DNA from: Paucibacter sp. TC2R-5
Lineage (GTDB): Bacteria > Pseudomonadota > Gammaproteobacteria > Burkholderiales > Burkholderiaceae_C
Direction: 5' to 3'
NCBI RefSeq assembly: GCF_025717605.1
Contig: NZ_JAJIRQ010000002.1
Coordinates: forward strand, 205,884 to 269,883
Length of the DNA: 64,000 nucleotides
Part shown: positions 17,725 through 25,075 of the stretch, piece by piece
How the letters are laid out: every line of letters starts with the position of its first letter
Numbering within the stretch: the first letter of the stretch is position 1
Notes under the pieces: generated by a model
What the model was told of the DNA's origin: nothing
Databases searched by the model: none
What the model saw: only the letters and a program-made list of their open reading frames with translations
Made by a program: the position numbers and the translations under genes

Positions 17725-19287
17725 TCAGCTCAGCGCTGAGTTCGGTGCGAGCGCCAGCAAGACCGGCCGCCATGCCCGGCCCAAGGCTTGTGTGGCCCGG
17801 CGGATTTCGGCCGGATCCACGGTGGCAAAGCCCAGCGTCAAGCCGGCTTGCTGGCTATGCGCCGGCAAGCCGCCGACTTGGGCCAGGGCGCCAATGTCGA
17901 TACCGGCGTCCAGCGCCGCCTGATGCAGCTGCACTTCCAGCTGGAGGCTGGGCAAGGGCAAAAAGGCCTGCAAGCCAGCATCCACCGGCTGCAGCTTCAG
18001 ATACTCCTGCCAGGGCGGCGGTAGTTGCGGCAGCATGAGCTGTGTCCAAGCATCCATCATCGCGTCGCGCCGCTCCAGCGCGGCGCGACGCATGCGCCGA
18101 ACATGGCGCAAAAAATGCCCTTCGGCCATGAAGTCGGCCATCACCACCTGGTCGGCAATCGATGACTGGCGGTCCAGCACCGAGCGCAACTTGGCCAAGG
18201 TCGGCATCCAGGCAGCGGGCGCCACCAGATAGCCCAGGCGCAGGCCGGGAAACAAGAGCTTGGAGAAGCTGCCGATGTAGAGCGTGCGCTGGCGGATGCT
18301 GCCACTGGCCAGGGTCGCCAAGGGCGCCAGCGGTACCCCGTTGAAGCGGTATTCACCGTCGTAGTCATCCTCCAAGATCCAGGCCTGCTCGCGCTCGGCC
18401 CAGGCCAGCAGTTCCAGCCGGCGCTGCAAGCTCATGGCCACACCGGTCGGATATTGGTGCGAGGGTGTGGTGTAGACCAGGCTCAGCGGCCCCAAGGCCT
18501 GCAAGGCGCCGATGCGCAGACCTTGGCTGTCCAGCGGCACCGGCACTACGTCCGCTCCGCTCAGGCTCAAGGCCGCCGCCGCCGCCCGGTATCCGGGCGA
18601 CTCCATGCCAACCCTGTCGCCCGGCTGCACCAGCGCCAGCGCGGCCATCGCAATCGCCTGCTGCGAGCCGGCTGTGATGATGACTTGCTCGGCGCTGCAT
18701 TGCAGACCACGGGAGTGGCTCAGGTAGGCGGCAATCAGCTCGCGCAGACGCGGCAGGCCGGCAGGATCACCGTAGCTCAGGCCGGCAGCTTGGCGCTGTT
18801 GCTCTTGCTGACGCCAAAAGCGTGCCTGCAAACGGGACCACAAGGCGTGCGGAAACAAGTCCAGCGCGGGCAGGCCATGGCGAAAGGCACGCGGGCGCAA
18901 GCCCACCGTCGGCGCGGTCTCAAAGTCCTGCAGCCGCGCCCACAGCGCAGTGCCCGGTTGCTGCCCCTGGCTTGCGGGCGCGGGCGCCTTGCCCGCAGCG
19001 GGCTGACTCAGGCCGGCAATCTCGGCCACAAAGCAGCCCGAACCCACTCGCCCGAACACAAAGCCCTCGCTGATCAGCGCCTCGTAGGCTCGAACCACGG
19101 TATTGCGCGACACCCCCAGCGCCAGCGCCAGTTCACGCGTGGTGGGCAGCCGCGCGCTCGCGGCCAAGGCGCCTTGCAGGATTTTGTCCTTCAGCTGCGC
19201 GTAGATTTGCTGGGCCAGACCCTGACCGGGACGCAAGCTCATGCCGGCCGGGTCCAGCGTCATGGGGGCTGCTTTGATTGGATCCAT
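17725..19287 (-). CDS. MocR/PdxR-type transcriptional regulator (GntR HTH + aminotransferase domain)
   Basis: 520 residues. The N-terminal winged helix of the GntR family (about 22-88) includes RLPTTRELALALGVSRNTVVRAYEALISEG. A linker precedes a fold-type-I aminotransferase-like domain with LEDDYDGEYR and the PLP-binding lysine in GSFSKLLFPGLRLGY. Such proteins sense PLP or an amino acid and usually regulate the divergent neighbour. Here that is the FMN-binding PaiB-like gene at 19383. ATGs at 19263 and 19242 are alternative starts, and the 19287 ATG has no good ribosome site. Confidence 0.9.
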   Translation of the reverse strand: MDPIKAAPMTLDPAGMSLRPGQGLAQQIYAQLKDKILQGALAASARLPTTRELALALGVSRNTVVRAYEALISEGFVFGRVGSGCFVAEIAGLSQPAAGKAPAPASQGQQPGTALWARLQDFETAPTVGLRPRAFRHGLPALDLFPHALWSRLQARFWRQQEQQRQAAGLSYGDPAGLPRLRELIAAYLSHSRGLQCSAEQVIITAGSQQAIAMAALALVQPGDRVGMESPGYRAAAAALSLSGADVVPVPLDSQGLRIGALQALGPLSLVYTTPSHQYPTGVAMSLQRRLELLAWAEREQAWILEDDYDGEYRFNGVPLAPLATLASGSIRQRTLYIGSFSKLLFPGLRLGYLVAPAAWMPTLAKLRSVLDRQSSIADQVVMADFMAEGHFLRHVRRMRRAALERRDAMMDAWTQLMLPQLPPPWQEYLKLQPVDAGLQAFLPLPSLQLEVQLHQAALDAGIDIGALAQVGGLPAHSQQAGLTLGFATVDPAEIRRATQALGRAWRPVLLALAPNSALS

Positions 19288-19309
19288 GATATTGACGCAA
19301 AGTGGATCT

Positions 19310-19337
19310 TTGATCGTACCAAGCCGACCACTATGCT
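19310..19337 (+). promoter_or_regulatory. Candidate promoter for the PaiB-like gene, within the MocR intergenic region
   Basis: TTGATC (19310-19315) and TATGCT (19332-19337) are spaced by 16 bases and resemble sigma-70 elements. The segment overlaps AAAGTGGATC...GATCGTACC (19299-19320), a plausible MocR-type operator that faces both divergent genes. Read by eye only. Confidence 0.4.
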
Positions 19338-19382
19338 GCAGGCCTGTCGTTTGAATTGTTCACCGTACCCGAGGCGCCCACC

Positions 19383-20024
19383 ATGTACAACCCCGCCCAT
19401 TTCGCCACCGAAGACCTGGCCCAAGCCGCCCGCCTGATCGAGCTTTACCCCTTGGCCTTGCTGATTGGCCCGGACGTGCAAGGCCAAAGCTTCGGCACTC
19501 ATCTGCCCTTGACCTTGCTGGAGGCGCCTTCACCCAAGAGCGGCTGCACCCTGCAGCTGGAAGGCCATATGGCGCGAGCCAATCCGCACTGGGCCTGGCT
19601 GGCCGGCATGCATGAACAGGGCCGGGATGTGATGGCGGTGTTCAGCGGCCCCAGCGCCTATGTCTCGCCGCGCCATGCCGACAGCAAATTGTCGGTGCCG
19701 ACCTGGAACTATGCGGCCGTGCATGCCTATGGCGAGCTGGAATTGGTGCACGATGAGCAGGCCAAGGACGCCTTGCTCAAGCGCCTGATCGCCCAGCATG
19801 AGCCGGCCTATGCCGCTCAATGGCGCGACTTGCCGGCGGACTTTCAAAGCAAGATGTTGGGCGCCATCGTCGGCTTTCGGCTGCATGTCCGGCGCTGGGA
19901 GGGCAAGTTCAAGCTCAGCCAGAACCGCAGCGCCGTCGAGCGCGGCCGCATCCGCGAAGCGATGGCGGCGGGCACGGCGGCCGAGCAAGATGTCGCCGCC
20001 TGGATGGCGCATCTGAGCCTCTGA
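19383..20024 (+). CDS. FMN-binding negative transcriptional regulator, PaiB-like
   Basis: 213 residues beginning MYNPAHFATEDLAQAARLI, the usual opening of the PaiB/FMN-binding family, with split-barrel flavin fold motifs THLPLTLL, GHMARANPHW, VMAVFSGPSAYVSP and VPTWNYAAVHAYG. The ATG at 19383 has GAGG upstream; the frame is open to 19356. In Bacillus PaiB is a repressor, but many homologues are probably pyridoxamine-phosphate-oxidase-like enzymes. It diverges from the MocR regulator gene, a common arrangement for MocR targets, which supports regulation by that protein. Confidence 0.88.
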   Translation: MYNPAHFATEDLAQAARLIELYPLALLIGPDVQGQSFGTHLPLTLLEAPSPKSGCTLQLEGHMARANPHWAWLAGMHEQGRDVMAVFSGPSAYVSPRHADSKLSVPTWNYAAVHAYGELELVHDEQAKDALLKRLIAQHEPAYAAQWRDLPADFQSKMLGAIVGFRLHVRRWEGKFKLSQNRSAVERGRIREAMAAGTAAEQDVAAWMAHLSL

Positions 20025-20076
20025 CACATCAGCCACTTACTCTTCTCAATATTCTCTTTTTGCAACACCTTTAGCC

Positions 20077-20691
20077 ATGACGCCACAGCCTATACCTACG
20101 ATGCAAGTAGCGCCCATCACCCTGCAAGGCCCGGGTCTGCGCTTGGAGCCCTTGAGTCTGGACCATCTCGATGGGCTGAGCGCCGTCGGGCTTGAGCCCG
20201 CCTTGTGGCGCTGGGTACCCAGCCAGGTACGCACGGCCGCCGACATGCGTGCTTACGTCGAGGCGGCGCTGAAAGATCAAGCCAGCGGCGTCTCCTTGCC
20301 CTTCGCCTTGGTCTTGGCTGGCCCCGGACAAGCCGGCCCAGTGGTCGGCAGCAGCCGCTTCGGCAATATCTCGCTGCGCGACCGGCGTCTGGAAATCGGC
20401 TGGACCTGGGTCGCGCCGGCATGGCAGCGCAGCAACGTCAACACCGAGGCCAAGACGCTGTTGCTGACCCACGCCTTCGAGACCTTGGGTGCGCACCGGG
20501 TCGAGTTGAAGACCGACGCCTTAAACGACAAGTCACGCGCTGCGATTGCGCGCATAGGCGCAAGCCAAGAAGGCGTGTTCCGCCGCCACATCGTCACCGA
20601 CACCGGCCGCGTGCGTGACACCGTCTACTTCTCCATCATCGACAGCGAGTGGCCCGATGTGAAGGCGCGGTTGCAGGCGATGCGGCGATGA
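20077..20691 (+). CDS. GNAT N-acetyltransferase, RimJ/RimL-like
   Basis: 204 residues. GNAT fold of the RimJ/RimL type: LRLEPLSLDHLDGL at the start, an ALVLAGPGQAGPVVGSSRFGNIS strand region, EIGWTWVAPAWQRSNVNTEAK with the acetyl-CoA loop, and AHRVELKTDALNDKSRAAIARIGA near the end. Probably acetylates an amino terminus of a protein or a small amine; the substrate cannot be read. The ATG at 20077 lacks a good ribosome site; 20101 is an alternative. Its TGA overlaps the start of the next GNAT gene. Confidence 0.87.
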   Translation: MTPQPIPTMQVAPITLQGPGLRLEPLSLDHLDGLSAVGLEPALWRWVPSQVRTAADMRAYVEAALKDQASGVSLPFALVLAGPGQAGPVVGSSRFGNISLRDRRLEIGWTWVAPAWQRSNVNTEAKTLLLTHAFETLGAHRVELKTDALNDKSRAAIARIGASQEGVFRRHIVTDTGRVRDTVYFSIIDSEWPDVKARLQAMRR

Positions 20692-21110
20692 TGATTCGAC
20701 TGTCGACCCAGGTCGAAGGCCTTGACTGGCTTGCGCTGGCCGAGGTGTTCGAGCGCGCGCCGCTTGGCACGCGCGATCCGGCCACGCTGGAGCTGAGTTT
20801 CAGAAACAGCCAAAGCCGCTGCTTTGTCTATGCGGACGGCCGCATCATCGGCGCCGGCCGCGCCTTGAGCGACGGCGTGCTGTGGTGTGTGATCTTCGAT
20901 GTGGTGCTGCTGCCCGAGTACCAGGGCCAAGGTCTTGGCCGCGCCATCATGGACTCGCTGGCCGAGCAAGCCGGCGCCGCCCAAGTGATGCTGTATGCGG
21001 CGCCCGGCAAAGAGGCCTTCTACGCCAAGCTCGGCTTCAAGATGATGAAGACGGCAATGGCCAAGTTCGCCAATGTGGAGCGGGCGCAAGCGCGCGGCCT
21101 GATTGAATAG
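20688..21110 (+). CDS. Small GNAT N-acetyltransferase
   Basis: 140 residues, ATG overlapping the preceding stop (ATGATGA). Motif A is clear: VVLLPEYQGQGLGRAIMDSL (acetyl-CoA pyrophosphate loop), followed by the C-terminal KEAFYAKLGFKMMKTAMAKF typical of this group. It is translationally coupled to the larger GNAT gene and is followed after 19 bases by a convergent gene. Substrate unknown. Confidence 0.88.
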   Translation: MMIRLSTQVEGLDWLALAEVFERAPLGTRDPATLELSFRNSQSRCFVYADGRIIGAGRALSDGVLWCVIFDVVLLPEYQGQGLGRAIMDSLAEQAGAAQVMLYAAPGKEAFYAKLGFKMMKTAMAKFANVERAQARGLIE

Positions 21111-21129
21111 CTGCGCCGCCTTCGCAACC

Positions 21130-22458
21130 TCACTTGCTCAGGCCGGCTTCTTGCCCAGACTGCAGCTCGCCGGCCGGCTTGAACAGCTGCTTGACCCGCA
21201 GATCAAAATCGGGCGGGAAGGTCCAGTAACGCGCGCCTCGATCGGCATGTTGGACTTCCAGACCGCGCCGCTGTGGCTCGGCGTTGAGCAGCAAAAGCCC
21301 GAGCAGATCGCTGCTGACCCAGGGGTCTTCGTACCAGAATGCGTGCGAACGCTGCGGCAGTTTGGGAATGGACTGGGGGTCGACCTTGATCAGATCGAAG
21401 TCATACTGCCTTGACGCGTCGATCAAAAAGCCGGTCTGCTCGGCATCGAGTTCCGACCGGTCAAGCCGCCCTATGCGCGAAGCCCGGTTCACCAGGGCGC
21501 TGAAGCGCAGCGCCGAGTCATTCAAATTGCCGGCATTGCTGACCCGGCCCACCAAGTCGACATAGAGCTTCAACTCGTCGACGAAGCGGCGCGTGTCAAT
21601 GTCGGCGGCGGCGAAATAGATATGGTTCAAGCGCAGGCGCTGGCGCAACTGCTCACGCGTCTCACCCGGGCGGGCCGACTGGCCCAGCTGGGCCAGCGCC
21701 GGGCTGACAATCTGCGCGCCCGCGCTGTAGGCCAGCACATTGATGCCACTCGCTTTGGAATGTTCGGCCAGCAGTTCCAGCAGGCGGACAAAGGGCTCGA
21801 CCGAGGCCTTGGCATTGCCGACGTCGGTAAAGTACTTGAGGATAGAGCCTGCAGATGGCCACAAAAATGACAAGACCACCATGCGCCTGCCGGTGAAATG
21901 GCGCAGTTGCGCCGCCTGCGCAGCGCCGCGCGGAATGGTGTTGTTGGAGCCGTGCACATAAATGACCAGCTCCTGGCTCTCGCTGGCCGCCAAGGTCTTG
22001 TTCAGCAGTGCGAAGAACGCTTGGGTGGAGGCCGAATCGCTGAAGCTTTGCTTGGCGTCCAAGGAGGCCATTTGCTCCAAGGACTCCAGTTGCACGAGCG
22101 GGCGCTCATCCGCATCGTCGCTGGTGGAGAGCCGATGCAGCGTTTCCCAGTCGAGGTATTCATCACCGATGCGGACATGGGCGACGCCCATGCGCAGGCG
22201 TTCGCTGGGCAAGATGGAGTGGATGGGTTCGGGCTTTTCGATCACCGCGCCTCGGTTAGTGACATAGAGCACAGGCACCTCGGTGCCAAGCAATTTGGCG
22301 CCGGCTTGCGCGAATGGATCAACATCGCCGGTTCTGAAACTGACCGGCGTCGGCATCAGCCTGATCGGTGATTGGCAGGCGCTGAGCAGCAAGGCCAAAA
22401 GTAGGGTCAAAGCCACACGGGGCTTCGCAGGGGATGGGCGATTCGGAGTCATACGCAT
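21130..22458 (-). CDS. Lipoprotein alpha/beta-hydrolase, DUF900-like
   Basis: 442 residues from the ATG at 22458 (22452 also possible). Lipobox LLSAC about residue 25 suggests a membrane-anchored lipoprotein. The alpha/beta-hydrolase core has ELVIYVHGSNN (oxyanion/His-Gly), the nucleophile elbow LAYSAGAQ (GxSxG variant, AYSAG) and NHIYFAAADID. DUF900 proteins are putative serine esterases. Ten bases separate it from the substrate-binding protein gene upstream on the same strand, so the pair is likely an operon, which hints at hydrolysis of a compound also bound in the periplasm (inference). Confidence 0.82.
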   Translation of the reverse strand: MRMTPNRPSPAKPRVALTLLLALLLSACQSPIRLMPTPVSFRTGDVDPFAQAGAKLLGTEVPVLYVTNRGAVIEKPEPIHSILPSERLRMGVAHVRIGDEYLDWETLHRLSTSDDADERPLVQLESLEQMASLDAKQSFSDSASTQAFFALLNKTLAASESQELVIYVHGSNNTIPRGAAQAAQLRHFTGRRMVVLSFLWPSAGSILKYFTDVGNAKASVEPFVRLLELLAEHSKASGINVLAYSAGAQIVSPALAQLGQSARPGETREQLRQRLRLNHIYFAAADIDTRRFVDELKLYVDLVGRVSNAGNLNDSALRFSALVNRASRIGRLDRSELDAEQTGFLIDASRQYDFDLIKVDPQSIPKLPQRSHAFWYEDPWVSSDLLGLLLLNAEPQRRGLEVQHADRGARYWTFPPDFDLRVKQLFKPAGELQSGQEAGLSK

Positions 22459-22468
22459 CGTGTTGGAA

Positions 22469-23254
22469 TCAATTGCTTGTCGGGAACATCCAGCGCTCAT
22501 AGATCTTCTTGGCCGTGCCGTCGTCGACGATGGTTTTGAAGATGGCATTGACCTGGGCCTCGGAAGCCAGCAAGGGCGATTTTTTCGAGAAAGCCACGGT
22601 CAGATAGGTGGTGTTGAGCACCAGCACATCGCCGAATTCGTCCTCCAGGCCCAGCTTGTGAATGATGTGACCCAAGGAAGACAGGGAGCCCGCCACGGCC
22701 TTGGCATCGCGCTGCGCAATCGTCATGCGAATGGCTTGGGTGTAGTCCACCAGCAATTCCTTGCGCACATCCGCATCGACGTCAAAGCGGGGGTCCACCT
22801 TGAGGCCACGCGGCGCGGCCACCACGATTTGGCGCAAATCTTCGTAGCTCCTCAGCCGCACACCTTTGCGCGCCTTAACGCCGAAATCAAGCGGCACAAA
22901 GGCCGTGCCTCGGTTGGCGTAAGCCGCTCTGGCCTCGCCCCAGGCCATGATTGAAAAATCGGTGTCACCCAGTTGCAGGTCGCGCTCCACACGGGCATAG
23001 GGCGTGAGGGTCCTGACGGTGCTGTGGCCGCTGCGACGCTCGAATTCGTTGAGCAGATCCGCGACGATGCCGACATAAGCCTCCTTGCCCTTGCGCCCAG
23101 GGTCCGGATTGGGTTTGGCCCAGGGATCCAGCTGAATCAGGTCAACCCGGAACTCCTGCGCGCCGGCCGCCGCCCAAGCCATGGGGGGCGCAAGCGCGGC
23201 ACAGGCCAAGGCCAGCCGGAGCAAATTCTTGATGAGGAAGGGAGCACAGGACAC
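22469..23254 (-). CDS. Periplasmic solute-binding protein, orphan
   Basis: 261 residues with a signal peptide (core about 11-28, MAWAAAG). The mature region shows an SBP_bac_3-like layout: DPWAKPNPDPGRKGKEAYVGIVADLLNEFERRSG (first lobe), LQLGDTDFSIMAWGEAR (hinge and ligand-contact region), YEDLRQIVVAAPRGL, and a C-terminal VNAIFKTIVDDGTAKKIYERW helix. No transporter genes adjoin; it precedes the hydrolase lipoprotein by ten bases on the same strand. Ligand unknown. Confidence 0.8.
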   Translation of the reverse strand: MSCAPFLIKNLLRLALACAALAPPMAWAAAGAQEFRVDLIQLDPWAKPNPDPGRKGKEAYVGIVADLLNEFERRSGHSTVRTLTPYARVERDLQLGDTDFSIMAWGEARAAYANRGTAFVPLDFGVKARKGVRLRSYEDLRQIVVAAPRGLKVDPRFDVDADVRKELLVDYTQAIRMTIAQRDAKAVAGSLSSLGHIIHKLGLEDEFGDVLVLNTTYLTVAFSKKSPLLASEAQVNAIFKTIVDDGTAKKIYERWMFPTSN

Positions 23255-23331
23255 GCAGGCAATTTACCAGACGTGGCCGCTGGGCCCTCAAATGGGCCGG
23301 ACGCGGCGCTGTCTAAGCGTATAGGGCCAAG

Positions 23332-23523
23332 TCAAGCCGCCGAGAAAATCGCCTCGATCGGCATCTCAAACACCCGCGCAATTTCGAAAGCCAAGGGCAG
23401 GCTAGGGTCATAGCGTTCGTTTTCGATGGCATTGATGGTTTGCCGCGACACCTTCAGCCGCTCGCCCAGCTCCGTCTGCGACCAGCCGCGCTGGGCGCGC
23501 AGTTCGCGCAAGAGGTTCTTCAT
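23332..23523 (-). CDS. Small XRE-family HTH regulator
   Basis: 63 residues, essentially one helix-turn-helix: MKNLLRELRAQRGWSQTELGERLKVSRQTINAIENERYDPS, then LAFEIARVFEMPIEAIF. This minimal Cro/CI type (YozG-like) usually accompanies a small membrane protein gene and represses its own operon. Here the ATG at 23523 overlaps the stop of the membrane protein gene (ATGA). The matched palindromes near 23918 and 23955 are the likely operators. A longer frame upstream (to 23562) is only overlap with the neighbour. Confidence 0.92.
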   Translation of the reverse strand: MKNLLRELRAQRGWSQTELGERLKVSRQTINAIENERYDPSLPLAFEIARVFEMPIEAIFSAA

Positions 23524-23900
23524 TTGTAGCGCCTCGCCGCCAGCAGCAGGCCCAGCATCCACAGCACGGCCATCAGCGGCCAGATCACAAACATGCTCAG
23601 GCGCGGGTAGCCCAGGCCTTCGAGAAAGCCATAGCTGAAACTGATGAAGGCCGTCCCCGCAAAAGCCAAGGCCAGGGCCTCGAACTGCACACGCTGCTGC
23701 AATTCATCAAGCCGGCGCAGCTGGCGCAGGATGGCCCACACCGCCAAACCTCCACCCAACATCGGGCTGAGCGCAATCAGGTCGCGCCAGGGCGAGCCCA
23801 AGTTGGGATCGCCGTTGAGCCACGCGATCGATGCGATCAACAGCGCCGCATAGGCCAACAAGGCCAGACCAAGTTCCTTCAAATATTGCTTCGAATTCAT
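23520..23900 (-). CDS. Small integral membrane protein of an XRE operon
   Basis: 126 residues from the ATG at 23900, chosen because AAAGGTG lies nine bases before it; ATGs at 23918 and 23936 fall within the operator region. Four hydrophobic segments are visible at about residues 8-26, 40-56, 74-92 and 99-116, giving a compact membrane protein with a basic C-terminus (AARRYK). It shares an operon with the XRE regulator. Function not known; no transporter signature is visible. Confidence 0.82.
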   Translation of the reverse strand: MNSKQYLKELGLALLAYAALLIASIAWLNGDPNLGSPWRDLIALSPMLGGGLAVWAILRQLRRLDELQQRVQFEALALAFAGTAFISFSYGFLEGLGYPRLSMFVIWPLMAVLWMLGLLLAARRYK

Positions 23901-23917
23901 CTCGCACGCACCTTTCA

Positions 23918-23935
23918 TGTAAAGCGTGCTTTCCA
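23918..23935. promoter_or_regulatory. Operator copy 1 (proximal) of the XRE operon
   Basis: TGTAAAG-CGTG-CTTTCCA, a 7-4-7 dyad with one mismatch, sharing its half-sites with copy 2. It lies between the -10 element and the start codon of the membrane protein gene, a position suited to repression. Its centre is 40 bases from that of copy 2. Confidence 0.6.
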
Positions 23936-23963
23936 CTTTACTGAAAATACGCAGACATGTAAA
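23935..23963 (-). promoter_or_regulatory. Candidate promoter of the membrane protein/XRE operon
   Basis: On the minus strand TTTACA (23963-23958) and TAAAGT (23940-23935) are separated by exactly 17 bases. The -35 hexamer lies inside operator copy 2 and the -10 abuts copy 1, so a bound repressor would block the polymerase. Confidence 0.5.
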
Positions 23964-23978
23964 GCAGACTTTACATGT
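23955..23978. promoter_or_regulatory. Operator copy 2 (distal) of the XRE operon
   Basis: ACATGTAAAG-CAGA-CTTTACATGT is a perfect 10-4-10 inverted repeat. It shares the core TGTAAAG-N4-CTTTACA with copy 1 and covers the predicted -35. It also lies 88 bases from the divergent gene at 24066 and may influence it. Confidence 0.68.
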
Positions 23979-24065
23979 CCAAAGTTCCAGCGGCAGATGT
24001 TTGCTTGCCAGACTTGATCGCCTCAGCGCTTACATTACCGGACCGTTCATATTTCCGAGACTTGC

Positions 24066-24356
24066 ATGAAGAAGACAACTTTGTCGCTGGTGGCCGCCCT
24101 TGCTGCCTTTTCCCTGATCGTGATGCAGGTCTCCCTGGTCACCGTCGGACACTCGGGCGGCGGATCCACCACCTTGCTGCTACGCCACCAAGCGCCGAAG
24201 CAGCTCAATTTCTTTGAGTCGATTGAACATGCCTGCGCCCAGGCAATCCCTCGCGAGTCCTGCGAAGCCGAATTGAAATCGGCCTTGGCCAAACATGGTT
24301 TGTTGACCTTGCCCTACTCAGACACGGTCAAGAGCCTCAGCCTGCCCGAAAACTGA
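24066..24356 (+). CDS. Small exported protein, unknown function
   Basis: 96 residues, MKKTTLSLVAALAAFSLIVMQVS..., with a hydrophobic segment at about 5-27 that is either a signal peptide or a single membrane anchor. The rest is a short soluble domain with two cysteines (EHACAQAIPRESCEAEL), likely a disulfide in the periplasm. No family recognised. It is divergent from the XRE operon and may share the operator region. It converges on the cytochrome c gene with a 15-base gap. Confidence 0.65.
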   Translation: MKKTTLSLVAALAAFSLIVMQVSLVTVGHSGGGSTTLLLRHQAPKQLNFFESIEHACAQAIPRESCEAELKSALAKHGLLTLPYSDTVKSLSLPEN

Positions 24357-24371
24357 CGCTCAAGCGCCGGT

Positions 24372-24851
24372 CTATTGAGCCGGCTGGCCCGGGCCTTGCG
24401 TGCCCTCGGACCTTGCGCTCAGGTAAGCGTACAGGTCGACGATATGCGCATTCACCATCGGGTTGCTCTGCCATGCGGGCATGACGGCCTGAGCACCCGT
24501 CTGCGGGCTGCTGGCGGCGGCCGGCGTAGCGCTCCAGTCATAGCGCTTCAGCACCAAATTGGAGAAACGCTCGGCACCCATCTCGCGCACCCGTGGCAGC
24601 AGATCGGGCGCTTTGACCGTGCCCTGGGCGGCCGGGCCGTGGCAGCTGGCACAGCGCTGCTGAAAGACTCGCCAGCCGGTCGACACCGAACCCGGCAGCT
24701 TGGCGTTCTCGGCGATTTCCTTGGCACCTTGCTGGTTCAAAATCTCGATCGCATAACTGCCGGCTGGCGCCAACAGGGCCGCACAGACTGCCCCCAGCAG
24801 GCCCAGGCGACTGATCGTTAGGCGGCGCGTTGCTTGATTCAAATGGGGCAT
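24372..24851 (-). CDS. Periplasmic monohaem c-type cytochrome
   Basis: 159 residues from the ATG at 24851, selected for its AGGAG ribosome site. Signal peptide about 12-36 (SYAIE). One haem-attachment motif, CASCH, in WRVFQQRCASCHGPAAQGT; a distal Met (AVMPAWQ) lies about 70 residues later, giving a class I type fold. It probably shuttles electrons in the periplasm; the partner is not encoded nearby. The structured inverted-repeat element at 24905-25075 lies immediately upstream. Confidence 0.88.
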   Translation of the reverse strand: MPHLNQATRRLTISRLGLLGAVCAALLAPAGSYAIEILNQQGAKEIAENAKLPGSVSTGWRVFQQRCASCHGPAAQGTVKAPDLLPRVREMGAERFSNLVLKRYDWSATPAAASSPQTGAQAVMPAWQSNPMVNAHIVDLYAYLSARSEGTQGPGQPAQ

Positions 24852-24904
24852 CTCTATCTCCTGGGGCTGACACTTGCTTTGATTGTGCAACAGCCCCGGG
24901 CGGA

Positions 24905-25075
24905 CTCAGAGGCTGAGAACTTTTAGCTGCGCTGAAACTTCGTTTTGTAGCGAGCGGCCGTCAGGCTAGGCGGCCCGCGCGCAGAAACCGCAACGTACTC
25001 CCTGTACGTGAGGATTTCGAGCACCGGGCCAAGGACGCATGGCGGCCGCGCAGTAAAAAGTCCTCAGCCTCTCAG
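24905..25075. repeat. Structured intergenic element with 28-bp imperfect terminal inverted repeats
   Basis: The left arm (24905-24932) and right arm (25048-25075) are inverted repeats matching at 24 of 28 positions without gaps; both contain the core AGGCTGAG followed by A-C-T4. Inside are further dyads: GGCCG...CGGCC (24955-24975 region) and ACGTAC-TCCCT-GTACGT (about 25000). The right arm overlaps the stop codon of the diguanylate cyclase gene. No protein-coding frame is convincing. It resembles a MITE-like or REP-like repeat and, on the minus strand, could act as a transcription terminator for the upstream gene. Whether it is repeated elsewhere cannot be seen here. Confidence 0.6.

Noticed and set aside
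17716-17740. Tandem CAGCT repeats at the end of the MocR gene
   Set aside because: Three short units inside and next to a coding end; too short and compositionally simple to call a functional repeat.
15917-17923. Plus-strand open frame opposite the serine hydrolase
   Set aside because: It also runs into the regulator gene and has no family traits; the minus-strand protein has SxxK and YxN motifs.
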